Positions 15,482-23,946 of a stretch of DNA of 64,000 nt are shown here, piece after piece. The position numbers were made by a program, and so were the translations under genes. Where the stretch lies: the IMG/VR virus record IMGVR_UViG_3300000553_000004, positions 1 through 64,000 of that record. One strand, given 5' to 3'. The notes below the pieces were generated by a model that was not told where the DNA came from, did not search any database, and saw only the letters and a program-made list of their open reading frames with translations. The number at the start of each line of letters is the position of its first letter. Within the stretch, counting starts at the first letter, position 1. Origin of the DNA: a virus.

Positions 15482-16783
15482 ATGTCTGATTTTTTTAATC
15501 AACCACGAATTATAACAGAAAAAGATTTTATTTCTACGCTAAATTCCTATGCCAATAAGGCGTGTAGTCCGGCAGGAAAATATGCCCACAATGACGCATT
15601 CAAATCTGTCACAGGAGAGGATGTCTTTAAATTTGAAGAAAATAAAACTAAACTGATTAATGATTTGAATTTCCTGATTAGTTTAGATGTTGAGGAATTT
15701 ACTTTTCGTAAGAAGTGGGAAGAATTGAGAGACATAAATCCATACATTTCTAAAGTCGATGAACAAACCAAAGCCTTAATTTGGGAACCTACTGACATCA
15801 ACAATGAAGAATTGACTATTGAAGAAATCACGAATCTAAAGCCTGTAGTTGTTGTGGTAGATGATACTTTAGAACGTACTTGGACTACTTTGAGATATTA
15901 TTGTAGTAGCGCCGAATACAATCAGGCCCCTGGCCGATTCATTAAATTTCTAATAAGAGATGAAGTTACTACTAAAGTTTTAGGAGTATGTTCTATTGCC
16001 AGTGACGTTATTTCCATATCCGATAGAGATAAGTATATAGGTTGGACTCCTGAAAATAAACTCAAGGATAAGATGTTACGACATTCCGCTATTGGGACTA
16101 CCATCGTTCCGACTCAACCATTCGGTAGTAATTTTCTAGGTGGTAAACTCGTCGCCGCCATGGTCACGTCTGGCGTTGTCCGTAATGAGTGGGAATGTCC
16201 GTCTGGTGGAGATTCCAATCCAGGAAAGCTGGTTGGTATGACGACTACTAGTTTATACGGAAGACCATCGATGTATAATAGTTTAAAATGGTGGACAGAT
16301 GTGGGGGATTCAAAGGGAAAAATACCAATTAAGCCGTATGAAAAATCGTATGAAGCTTGGCATGGTTGGTTAAAACAACATAAAAAGAAAGAATATGAAG
16401 AGGCCATGACACAAAAAGAGGGTATATCAGGCCCAGTCACAGGCGCAAAGATGAGAGTCTTAAATATGATATTTAAGGCGTGTAACGTCAAACAATCTGA
16501 ATACTGTCATGGATATCAGAGAGGGGTATACTATTCTTGTTTTTATGAAAATACAAAAGAATTCCTATGTAATAAAATTACAATGGATAAATTGGTCATG
16601 AAGCCACTATTTAAAGATGACACCAAATCCATAGTGGACTGGTGGAAGCCAAGGGCTATAGAACGATATAAAAAATTAAAAGCGGCCGGACGGTTGAATC
16701 CTGAGAAGCTGTTTTATAATGATATGACTCATATGGAATATGAAGATGCTAAAAAACGTTTCTTTGATGCTGTAGGAAAATAA
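15482..16783 (+). CDS. DruA-like (DUF4338) protein, 433 aa
   Basis: The central part matches the DUF4338/DruA layout: IKFLIRDEVTTKVLGVCSIA, ISISDRDKYIGWT, and a region corresponding to the NNSRF block of the related protein at 19004. The N-terminal 120 residues and C-terminal 150 residues are additional. DruA is best known from the Druantia anti-phage system, but DUF4338 proteins also occur in phages with unknown roles. Expressed from a predicted leaderless promoter. It could act in DNA modification, superinfection exclusion or another process; only the family-level call is made. Confidence 0.5.
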   Translation: MSDFFNQPRIITEKDFISTLNSYANKACSPAGKYAHNDAFKSVTGEDVFKFEENKTKLINDLNFLISLDVEEFTFRKKWEELRDINPYISKVDEQTKALIWEPTDINNEELTIEEITNLKPVVVVVDDTLERTWTTLRYYCSSAEYNQAPGRFIKFLIRDEVTTKVLGVCSIASDVISISDRDKYIGWTPENKLKDKMLRHSAIGTTIVPTQPFGSNFLGGKLVAAMVTSGVVRNEWECPSGGDSNPGKLVGMTTTSLYGRPSMYNSLKWWTDVGDSKGKIPIKPYEKSYEAWHGWLKQHKKKEYEEAMTQKEGISGPVTGAKMRVLNMIFKACNVKQSEYCHGYQRGVYYSCFYENTKEFLCNKITMDKLVMKPLFKDDTKSIVDWWKPRAIERYKKLKAAGRLNPEKLFYNDMTHMEYEDAKKRFFDAVGK

Positions 16784-16789
16784 AAATGG

Positions 16790-17392
16790 TTAAATTAAAA
16801 TCCAACCATATGACGTTTTACTTTTACCTTGTATAAGATTGTTTATAGCTCCTCGACAATAACTAAATTTTTTACAAAAATCATATCGCCTTCCGTAAAA
16901 TATTTCTTCGGATTTAATGTTTTTGAATGTATAGTTAGTTTGGTCTAAATGTTTATTATCATCTATGTTAATTTTTTTGCCCTTCATTGGCGAACGACGT
17001 CCTTTAAGTTTTTTAGATATTTTAAGTTTTGTTTTTTTGGAATGTTTATATCCTAATGTTCCTCCGCCTGTAGCTGAGAAACTTAAATTATAACAAATAT
17101 TACGTCGATTATTTCTAATTTCATTTAAATATTTTTGTTCTTGTTCTACAAGTTTTTCAATTGGTAATTCTTCAATAATAAAAAATTCAAAATTCGACTC
17201 TCCATATTTATTCCAAGCATTTTGGAGATATTTATTTTCGTGATTATTATTTCTAAGACGATTAATGTGTTCTTTCCATCGTCCATACGTTCCTAAAATA
17301 TTATCCGACCTACCGATATAGTATTTTCCGTTAATTTTATTTATAATTTTATAAATTCCACTTATTTTTATATCTTGACAATAGTTATTCAT
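16790..17392 (-). CDS. GIY-YIG homing endonuclease
   Basis: A 200-aa protein starting with a complete GIY-YIG domain (SGIYKIINKINGKYYIGRSD, catalytic Arg in GRWKEHINRLR, FEFFIIEEL, final Glu in EQEQKYLNE), followed by NUMOD-like DNA-binding segments (GYKHSKKTKLKISKKLKG) and a C-terminal helix-turn region. Start chosen at ATG 17392, not the longer frame, because it directly precedes the domain and lies 5 nt after TATTTATA. It lies on the opposite strand between the DruA-like gene and a small gene. Confidence 0.85.
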   Translation of the reverse strand: MNNYCQDIKISGIYKIINKINGKYYIGRSDNILGTYGRWKEHINRLRNNNHENKYLQNAWNKYGESNFEFFIIEELPIEKLVEQEQKYLNEIRNNRRNICYNLSFSATGGGTLGYKHSKKTKLKISKKLKGRRSPMKGKKINIDDNKHLDQTNYTFKNIKSEEIFYGRRYDFCKKFSYCRGAINNLIQGKSKTSYGWILI

Positions 17393-17397
17393 AATGA

Positions 17398-17405
17398 TAT
17401 AAATA
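17398..17405 (-). promoter_or_regulatory. TATTTATA motif before the GIY-YIG gene
   Basis: On the - strand TATTTATA lies 5 nt before ATG 17392. The same motif precedes several probable late genes on both strands at 3-5 nt. Confidence 0.4.
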
Positions 17406-17447
17406 TCAAGTTGTAAGCAGAACATATAGAAAACATGAAATAATAAT

Positions 17448-17609
17448 ATGGGTCGCACATTTCGAAATAATGATAGGTGGAAGAAGGACAAACATGACCA
17501 GAACTTCCGTAACAGTAAGAAATTCAAAGAACTTAAAGATGGTTATATCCATCCAAAGGCAAACTTACCAAAAGTAGACGCAGAACCAATTGAATCCGAT
17601 GATAATTAA
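17448..17609 (+). CDS. Hypothetical small basic protein, 53 aa
   Basis: MGRTFRNNDRWKKDKHDQNF begins a strongly charged, probably disordered protein with an acidic end (EPIESDDN). The stop overlaps the next gene's start region by 11 nt. Good phase and tight packing support it; no function. Confidence 0.5.
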   Translation: MGRTFRNNDRWKKDKHDQNFRNSKKFKELKDGYIHPKANLPKVDAEPIESDDN

Positions 17610-17838
17610 TATAATTAGTATAGTCTTTTTTCTACTGTTCTCAGTGTGGACTATTTTGTCAGCGTTTTTGATTCGTGGTAACGCCGATAAAATAAAACAA
17701 TTAGACGCTGCCAATAAGAAACTTATAAACGATATAAATTCTTTACAGAGAAATCAGAATATGATAGTATCTTCGTTTAAGGAATTGAATCGTATTATAA
17801 GAAAACATGACAAAGGAACTAAAAAAATCGGTAGATAA
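17599..17838 (+). CDS. Small membrane protein with coiled coil, 79 aa
   Basis: An N-terminal membrane segment (residues about 2-25, IINIISIVFFLLFSVWTILS) is followed by a positive stop and a heptad-rich segment (LDAANKKLINDINSLQ). ATG 17599 was chosen over TTG 17590. It overlaps genes at both ends. Unknown role. Confidence 0.5.
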   Translation: MIINIISIVFFLLFSVWTILSAFLIRGNADKIKQLDAANKKLINDINSLQRNQNMIVSSFKELNRIIRKHDKGTKKIGR

Positions 17839-18340
17839 ACCTAAGACTCGTAAGAAAAAAGAAGAAGGGACTATAAAGGGGATAGGACTGTTTGACCACA
17901 TCAAACATATACGAACTATTCAAGACCCCGATTATTTTAAAGGTCTTACCGACTTAGATAAGAAGTCTTTTAATCATTTCATGATTTTAAAGTCTTTGAG
18001 TATGAATCCTGAAATTTTGGAAGAAGTTTCTACGTTATTCAAGTATTTTGATAAAATCCCCTCCCCACAATTTTACCAACTAATGATTGGTGGTATAATT
18101 CCACCAGACAATTCTAGAAAATTTTATCCTTGGGTAAAGTCTAAGAAAAAACCATATAACGAAAAGTTAATCGAATTGATTTGTACTTATTTTGAAATCT
18201 CAAGTAGTGAGGCAGTTGAATACGTTTCAATATTATCATTAACTGAGTCAGGTAAAAAAGAATTAGAAGAACTTTGTAGAAATTATGGATTGACTGACAA
18301 AGAAGTCGAATCCGCTTTGAAAGGAAACGATAATGAATAA
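17807..18340 (+). CDS. 62: Clamp loader small subunit, T4 gp62-like
   Basis: A 177-aa protein that, with gp44, would load the sliding clamp. The gp62 pattern known from T4-like phages is visible: GLFDHIKHIRTIQDPDYF, DLDKKSFNHFMILKSLSMNP, a helical middle with KIPSPQFYQLMI, then YPWVKSKKKPYNEKL and a helical end (ELCRNYGLTDKEVES). It overlaps the membrane protein before it and the dNMP kinase after it, but is 23 kb from gp44 and the clamp. Family call is by pattern. Confidence 0.6.
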   Translation: MTKELKKSVDKPKTRKKKEEGTIKGIGLFDHIKHIRTIQDPDYFKGLTDLDKKSFNHFMILKSLSMNPEILEEVSTLFKYFDKIPSPQFYQLMIGGIIPPDNSRKFYPWVKSKKKPYNEKLIELICTYFEISSSEAVEYVSILSLTESGKKELEELCRNYGLTDKEVESALKGNDNE

Positions 18341-19040
18341 ACCAATTGTAATCGGTGTCGGTGGATTTGCAAGAGCAGGTAAGGATACCTTTGTAAAAGT
18401 TGCACGTAAGATTTTGGAACGGAATGGATATACAACGAGACGATTGGCATTCGCCGATGTTTTAAAAGATGAACTGGCTCCATTCATACAAAATTATTAC
18501 GGTATAAACGTATGGACGGATAACACTGATGAAAAATCGTTGATACGTCCTTTGTTAGTCGCACACGGTTGCCAAAAGAGAATTCAAACGGAGGGTCAAT
18601 ATTGGATTGATAATATTGATAAGGAGATAAATAAGGAAATCGTTCATTATGAATCTTTCACTGAAAGAGATTTGATACAAAAACATGTGATATTCATTAG
18701 TGATTGTAGATTTCCAAATGAGGTGAGTTGGGCACATCAGAAGTGGGGTGGTTGGTTTGTACACTTAAAGAAATATACAAATATACCCCTTTATAGTAAA
18801 ACGGGCGATAGGGATGGTTTATTTAAAAAATATGATGGCGCCCCTAATGAAGAAGAGGCTAAAAATGACCCGATTTGTATGAAAGATGCAGATTCTCGGT
18901 TGGAGTTGGAAAATGTAATCGAACGAGAACTAAGATTAAGTGGTATTAAAATTACTACTGAGTCGTTGGTAGACAATACTTATCTCAATGAAGAGATTAA
19001 ACTATGTCTAACCAAGTGTCCTTTTTTGACTATCCAGTAA
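18333..19040 (+). CDS. 1: Deoxynucleoside monophosphate kinase, T4 gp1-like
   Basis: A 235-aa P-loop kinase that would phosphorylate dNMPs for DNA synthesis. The P-loop VGGFARAGKDTF is at the N-terminus; AFADVLKDELAPF (nucleotide-binding helix), FISDCRFPNEV and a LID-like DGLFKKYDGAPNEEE follow, in the order of phage dNMP kinases. The start overlaps gp62 by 8 nt behind AAAGGA; the end overlaps the DruA-like gene by 37 nt. Confidence 0.8.
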   Translation: MNKPIVIGVGGFARAGKDTFVKVARKILERNGYTTRRLAFADVLKDELAPFIQNYYGINVWTDNTDEKSLIRPLLVAHGCQKRIQTEGQYWIDNIDKEINKEIVHYESFTERDLIQKHVIFISDCRFPNEVSWAHQKWGGWFVHLKKYTNIPLYSKTGDRDGLFKKYDGAPNEEEAKNDPICMKDADSRLELENVIERELRLSGIKITTESLVDNTYLNEEIKLCLTKCPFLTIQ

Positions 19041-19777
19041 AACCCAATTCATTAATATATTTGGTGGAATGTTCTACACCTGAACAGAATCGATTGTTTA
19101 GGAATACTATTGACAAATATCATAGTTACGTCAAATACAAAGACTCGCCTACTAGAAATATTCGGTGGTTAGTATATGAAGTGGGTAGTGGTAATCATAT
19201 AGGCGCAATAGGATTGTCATCTGCAACTATAGGAGTTAATGTTAGAGATAGTTTTATTGGTTGGGATACTAATACAAAAATTAAAAATCTGTGTCATTTG
19301 GCTAATAATTCTAGATTCTGCTTGGCTACTCCAAATATAACAATTAAAAATTCCGCGTCTTCTACATTAAAACAACTCAGGATTGAAGGAGCCAAACGGT
19401 GGAAGTCTAAATACAATGACGATTTAATCTTATTAGAGACATTTGTTCAACCGGAACGTGCGGAAGACTACAAAGAACATAAATTGAGAAATGGCTCGTG
19501 TTATTTGGCTGATAATTGGACTATGGTAGGAGAAACTCAAGGACATCATATTAGAAAAACTCCTATGAGACTCTGGGAGAAGGAAACCGGCGAAAGGGGT
19601 AGATTGGCTAGGGAACATCCGGAAGAGTGTCTTAAAAAGTATGCCAGCTACTTAGGCGGACATACTGATTCGGGTTATAATGTGACTAAGACGGCCAAGA
19701 AGATTATGTTCTTAAAACCATTAGTTAAAGATTGGAAAGATAGACTTAATCACCTAGTAACAGACGAAAGTAATTGA
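19004..19777 (+). CDS. DruA-like (DUF4338) protein, 257 aa
   Basis: A compact version of the DruA domain: RNIRWLVYEVGSGNHIGAIG, VRDSFIGWD, LANNSRFCLATPNI, IKNSASSTLKQLR, KYNDDLILLETFVQPER, NGSCYLADNWTMVGETQG, then RGRLAREHPEECLKKYA. These blocks are the conserved core of DUF4338. It overlaps the dNMP kinase by 37 nt, so it is co-expressed with replication genes. Anti-phage DruA works with other Druantia genes, none of which are here, so a solo phage function is likely. Confidence 0.62.
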   Translation: MSNQVSFFDYPVKPNSLIYLVECSTPEQNRLFRNTIDKYHSYVKYKDSPTRNIRWLVYEVGSGNHIGAIGLSSATIGVNVRDSFIGWDTNTKIKNLCHLANNSRFCLATPNITIKNSASSTLKQLRIEGAKRWKSKYNDDLILLETFVQPERAEDYKEHKLRNGSCYLADNWTMVGETQGHHIRKTPMRLWEKETGERGRLAREHPEECLKKYASYLGGHTDSGYNVTKTAKKIMFLKPLVKDWKDRLNHLVTDESN

Positions 19778-20040
19778 TTATTAAGGAAGAAACAAAATTT
19801 ATTTTCATTTGGCGCTTTTGAGAATAATTGTGGCGAAAATGACTGAGCCCTCGACGCAAATGCTATATAATGTTGTTTACATTGATTAAATCGTTTCGTT
19901 TTTGCGTCGGATGAATCACACGGACACATTCTTGATAACATATCCATACAAGTAATTAGATTTTGAGTTTCCGGACATAATCCTACCAATCCATTTCCCA
20001 ATAACCAACCATTAACATCTGATGGCGCGTTGAAATTCAT
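19750..20040 (-). CDS. Hypothetical protein, 96 aa
   Basis: Start chosen at ATG 20040 because it overlaps the stop of the upstream gene in an ATGA-type junction. A Cys-containing middle (ITCMDMLSRMCPCDSSDAKT) hints at metal or disulfide use. The 3' end overlaps the convergent DruA-like gene by 28 nt. Last gene of the long - strand operon. Confidence 0.5.
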   Translation of the reverse strand: MNFNAPSDVNGWLLGNGLVGLCPETQNLITCMDMLSRMCPCDSSDAKTKRFNQCKQHYIAFASRAQSFSPQLFSKAPNENKFCFFLNNQLLSSVTR

Positions 20041-20411
20041 TATGATAATTTTAATAATGATGTAACTACTCCATATGATACGAGTGATAGAATACAAATG
20101 GTTGGTATAAAAGCTAACAGTATTAGATTTAACGTAAATGTGGTTAGAGTTGTACAAATAAATAAAGATAACCATACTGATAAACATAATGGACATGATG
20201 CCATATTAGTAAAGAAGTTGTTATATTTTATTTTCAAAAATGTAGGATAATTTATACTGACCGGCATTTGGTCGAGTCTCATTTTATAAAACTCGTCAAT
20301 CATTAAAAATTCTGACAATCCGATAAGAGTTCCCCATTCTATTATTGCATCTGATTTGAGCCAGATTAATAGAATTATAGCTATAAGATTTGCCAAAACT
20401 ATGATTATCAT
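20040..20411 (-). CDS. Membrane protein with CPLCLS motif, 123 aa
   Basis: Three to four hydrophobic segments (for example IIIVLANLIAIILLIWL at the start and LILLAFIPTICILSLVSYGV at the end) with SCPLCLSVWLSLF in the middle, a layout seen in DUF1360-like small membrane proteins. It overlaps the next gene of the operon. It may anchor or assist glycan assembly, but that is inference from position only. Confidence 0.5.
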   Translation of the reverse strand: MIIIVLANLIAIILLIWLKSDAIIEWGTLIGLSEFLMIDEFYKMRLDQMPVSINYPTFLKIKYNNFFTNMASCPLCLSVWLSLFICTTLTTFTLNLILLAFIPTICILSLVSYGVVTSLLKLS

Positions 20412-20418
20412 GTTGATT

Positions 20419-21678
20419 TTAAGTAGACGCTTTTACTTTTTCGTGAATTTCAAATAAAGCATCTGTACAATACATATCGGAGTCGGGTAGCTTCCTTAAT
20501 TGATTTGTATAATAATTATCATTATTATCTATAATTTTATTTTGAAAGGTCGTTAATCCTCTGATATCGAATGAGAATATATCATATTCAAATGTACCAA
20601 TTTCTCCACTATCTTTGATGATTTTTGCCAGGCTAGTTATGACTGGAAAGTTTTCCTGAGTCAATCGTTTTGAGTCGAATGTCAATAAAATTTCATTAGT
20701 CTTTTCATCTGTCAATTTCTTAACTCTCTTAGTTAAATCGAATGGCGTTCCTGGTTGTATTTTGGATATAAAATCAGTAACATCCAAATCAGTATATACG
20801 GCATTACACCACGGTTCTAACATACCCAATAAATTAGGTGTACAATTATTTACTACGAATCCGATATCATATTTATTTTGTATGATTGGATAACAATTTT
20901 CATCATTTTCAATCCAAGACCCCCATTTACGAAGGTAGTGGGACATATTTTTAGCGCAACATAATTTATAAAACATGTCATCTTTTTTAACTTCCTTAGT
21001 CCATCTATGTCCTCTACAAGTAAAATGATACACAAAAGCATCTCGACTTTGATTGATTTCAAATCCTTTTAAAATCATTCTCTGAAAGATATCACTATCT
21101 TCATAAGGGAATGGCGCAAATAATTTGTCATGCCCTCCGATATCTAAGAAGTCTTGTTTGTACATTGCCCACGGAGCGAAAATTCCTCTTGTAATAACTC
21201 CCTTATTTTCTGGTAATTGTTGTAACTCCTTACAATAATCATAAAACTCCTGTTCTTTGAAATCTTCAACGTATGTTCCAAAGTCTTTGACAATCTTCTC
21301 TTTGCCTGGAGGATGTAATGGCGGCTCAATTCTAGTTGCCGCAACTACCCCATGTGGTTTTAACCACTTCATGATATTTTCGACGTAATTTGGGCCACAG
21401 ACCATATCGGCATGGAAAATGGTAAATATTTCATTCTTTGCCATTTCTATACCTTTATCATAAAGAACCGTATGTCCCACTTGTTTAGTATTATTACGAG
21501 AGTAAACCGTGTTCAAATCACGTATCATTACTTCTGAAATATACCACTCGTCCGTTTCATCTTCCGAATTATCATCAAGAATGATGATTTCTTCGGTTGG
21601 ATAGAATTTACGAATGCTATTATACGCTAGTATTAGGTATGGTAGATTATTTCTTGTTGGTATTATGAATGATATCAT
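20419..21678 (-). CDS. Glycosyltransferase family 2, 419 aa
   Basis: GT-A fold: MISFIIPTRNNLPYLILAYN at the start, IIILDDNSEDET (UDP/GDP-sugar binding), then IFTIFHADMVCGPNY with the DxD-like acidic pair and a family-typical FAPFPYEDSDIFQRM. The C-terminal 170 residues are an additional domain of unknown type. Part of a coupled operon making a glycan. Confidence 0.75.
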   Translation of the reverse strand: MISFIIPTRNNLPYLILAYNSIRKFYPTEEIIILDDNSEDETDEWYISEVMIRDLNTVYSRNNTKQVGHTVLYDKGIEMAKNEIFTIFHADMVCGPNYVENIMKWLKPHGVVAATRIEPPLHPPGKEKIVKDFGTYVEDFKEQEFYDYCKELQQLPENKGVITRGIFAPWAMYKQDFLDIGGHDKLFAPFPYEDSDIFQRMILKGFEINQSRDAFVYHFTCRGHRWTKEVKKDDMFYKLCCAKNMSHYLRKWGSWIENDENCYPIIQNKYDIGFVVNNCTPNLLGMLEPWCNAVYTDLDVTDFISKIQPGTPFDLTKRVKKLTDEKTNEILLTFDSKRLTQENFPVITSLAKIIKDSGEIGTFEYDIFSFDIRGLTTFQNKIIDNNDNYYTNQLRKLPDSDMYCTDALFEIHEKVKAST

Positions 21679-21680
21679 AT

Positions 21681-22535
21681 CTATTGATTGTAAAATTTTT
21701 GTATTAACGTGTTTAATTCTAAATCCGAAATTTTTTGTTTTTCTCTAATTTTTATGGACAGTAATGGTTTAATATAATTTTGATATTTTAAAAATTTATT
21801 ACCTGATTCTGTCACCACAATATTTTTTAAAATGTATTGTGATGTGTTATATTTTTTTGCCGTGTGTATTAAATATGTATCGTCGGGACCATACGAACCC
21901 ATTTCTTCCGGAAATTTTATTTTTTTTAATAACGATGATTTTATAAGATTAAACCAACCCGCTCCCATTTTAATATGGTCATTTCTAAATACGGACACTT
22001 CGATATCATTGAATTCATAATCTAAAGAAAATAAATCGAAATTGTCTCTATGATTATGTGATTCTTTCAAAAATTTTTCATTTACTATACAATCCCACGA
22101 ATCGTCCCAATATTTTATAATTTGTGGGGTTAGAATAAAATAATCGTCCTTAATTTTTGATGCGGCGTCTATCATATATGGTAGAGTTAAATGTGAAAAA
22201 TACACATCAGAATCTAACCAAATTATAAAGTCCTGTTCTTTATCGCACGTATCTCTTTTTTTATCTATAGCCCCCTGTATCATTTCATTTGTATCGAAAT
22301 TTACTGAGAAATAGTAAGACAATTTCATTTTAAGATAATTGAATTTATCTATAAAGTAATTTTTTGATATTTTACTATAGTTCCAATCGATTAACTTATC
22401 TGACACGTTCATTGTAATATCGAATATGACAGAATTATTTTTGATGTAATATGAAGATTCTATGTGTTTATTAACTTGACGTTCCAATTCGTCTATTTCC
22501 CACGGTTGTATATATTGGACAATTCTAAATATCAT
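21681..22535 (-). CDS. Probable GT-A glycosyltransferase, 284 aa
   Basis: FIIWLDSDVYFSHLTLPYM provides the DxD metal site; GAGWFNLIKSSLLKKI and GPDDTYLIHTA resemble acceptor-side motifs of GT2-like enzymes. The N-terminus lacks the usual clear nucleotide-binding start, so the exact family is uncertain. Overlaps the fucosyltransferase gene by 4 nt. Confidence 0.6.
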   Translation of the reverse strand: MIFRIVQYIQPWEIDELERQVNKHIESSYYIKNNSVIFDITMNVSDKLIDWNYSKISKNYFIDKFNYLKMKLSYYFSVNFDTNEMIQGAIDKKRDTCDKEQDFIIWLDSDVYFSHLTLPYMIDAASKIKDDYFILTPQIIKYWDDSWDCIVNEKFLKESHNHRDNFDLFSLDYEFNDIEVSVFRNDHIKMGAGWFNLIKSSLLKKIKFPEEMGSYGPDDTYLIHTAKKYNTSQYILKNIVVTESGNKFLKYQNYIKPLLSIKIREKQKISDLELNTLIQKFYNQ

Positions 22536-23320
22536 ACTAATACAATTTCATGTTTCTGAACCAACCATTCAGGAATATACAAACCACTAACATCTTTATC
22601 TTTGTAATTTGGCCCAAACCAAGGGTCGGGTATTATAATTTTTCCTTTTTTATCATTGAGATAACCGCCCCACCAAGCGAATGTGGAGTTGGATAAAATT
22701 AAATTTTTCATTTGAGTCATCATGTATAATTGAACGAATGGATTGCCTTCAACATATACAATTTCATCAAATTCATTTTCTGTACATATATTATTTTTAC
22801 ACCAAGGAATATCATCACTGAATATGAAAATTTGATTAACATCTAAAATTTCACTAAAAGCATCGGCATAATATTTCATTGAAAGGACGCAGTGATTATG
22901 TTGAAGTGGAATGTAATCTCCCCGTCTTACACTTATACCAAGACTATTCTCCGTTATTTTATATTTTGACGTCTGGTCTACAATTTCATTCTTAAACTTG
23001 AAATATTTGTTGATTAATTTATCTCTAATATTGTCAAAATATTTATATGATTGATAGAAACCATGTAATTCCAAATCATCCTTCACATCGACGGGAATAT
23101 AATCAAATGTAGCTTGGTTGAATGTGTTTGGTAGGAGTATATCTTGAAATTTGAAATCATAATCAAACCCACTCATGTCGGAGTTTATATCTCCCCTATG
23201 ACCGGCATGTGATTTAGTTGGTAATACGAAATCTGAACCGACCCGTTCCGCTACTTCTATGGTAGTCGCAGTCTGAAACATGTTGTTTCCTAATCTGCCC
23301 ATGAATTTACAACTTATCAT
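22532..23320 (-). CDS. Alpha-1,2-fucosyltransferase, GT11 family
   Basis: GT11 motifs: CKFMGRLGNNMFQ at the N-terminus, ISVRRGDYIP in the centre and LSNSTFAWWGGYL near the end. The enzyme would transfer L-fucose from GDP-fucose to a sugar acceptor. A GDP-mannose 4,6-dehydratase gene at 56105 could supply the first step toward GDP-fucose; the second enzyme is not in this window. Coupled by overlap to genes on both sides. Confidence 0.85.
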   Translation of the reverse strand: MISCKFMGRLGNNMFQTATTIEVAERVGSDFVLPTKSHAGHRGDINSDMSGFDYDFKFQDILLPNTFNQATFDYIPVDVKDDLELHGFYQSYKYFDNIRDKLINKYFKFKNEIVDQTSKYKITENSLGISVRRGDYIPLQHNHCVLSMKYYADAFSEILDVNQIFIFSDDIPWCKNNICTENEFDEIVYVEGNPFVQLYMMTQMKNLILSNSTFAWWGGYLNDKKGKIIIPDPWFGPNYKDKDVSGLYIPEWLVQKHEIVLV

Positions 23321-23946
23321 ATAGAAGCTTCACGTTTTTTAATTACACATAGACTTTTGTAAAAATGAATATATTCCATATGATGTTCAAAGTATGATAG
23401 AGATTGTTCGCCTATTTCTTTAGTTCCAACAAAACTCTTACCATTCAACATTACATCATCGACCAACCCCTTTAGAAAATTCACTCCGGTTTGCGTTCCG
23501 CCCGCCCAATTGTTAGCATACGACGTGTGGAGGTCTTCTATGAAATAAAGCCCGCCTGGCTTTAATAGGGGGAATGCCGTACGGAATGTGATTATTTGAT
23601 GATTCCAAGCATGGCTACCATCATCTATAATAATTGATAATGGGGCGTTTTCCTTGGCAATTGTATATAACAAAACTTCATCTGTTTGTGACCCGATATA
23701 AACCCTCTTACGTCCACCGGCATATTTGGCGCAGTCTGGATTGATATCCAATCCAATGATATTAGAAAACGGACAATAAGCTTCCCATAATTTTAATGAC
23801 TCTCCCTCAAACACTCCTATTTCTAGGAAGTTCATTGTATCATTTTTTAATTTTAAAAGATAATCATCATAGATTTCGGTATATTCATGACTACCAATTC
23901 CTTTATCCGTATTAAAATTCTTAGCTAATTCCGATAGTTGTTTCAT
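23317..23946 (-). CDS. SAM-dependent methyltransferase, 209 aa
   Basis: Class I methyltransferase with MNFLEIGVFEGESLKLWEAY (motif I), GLDINPDCAKYA, LSIIIDDGSHAWNHQ and LKPGGLYFIEDLHTSY. The pattern is that of sugar O-methyltransferases in antibiotic and surface glycan clusters. A paralogue lies at 26999-27598. Likely modifies the glycan made by its neighbours. Confidence 0.75.
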   Translation of the reverse strand: MKQLSELAKNFNTDKGIGSHEYTEIYDDYLLKLKNDTMNFLEIGVFEGESLKLWEAYCPFSNIIGLDINPDCAKYAGGRKRVYIGSQTDEVLLYTIAKENAPLSIIIDDGSHAWNHQIITFRTAFPLLKPGGLYFIEDLHTSYANNWAGGTQTGVNFLKGLVDDVMLNGKSFVGTKEIGEQSLSYFEHHMEYIHFYKSLCVIKKREASI

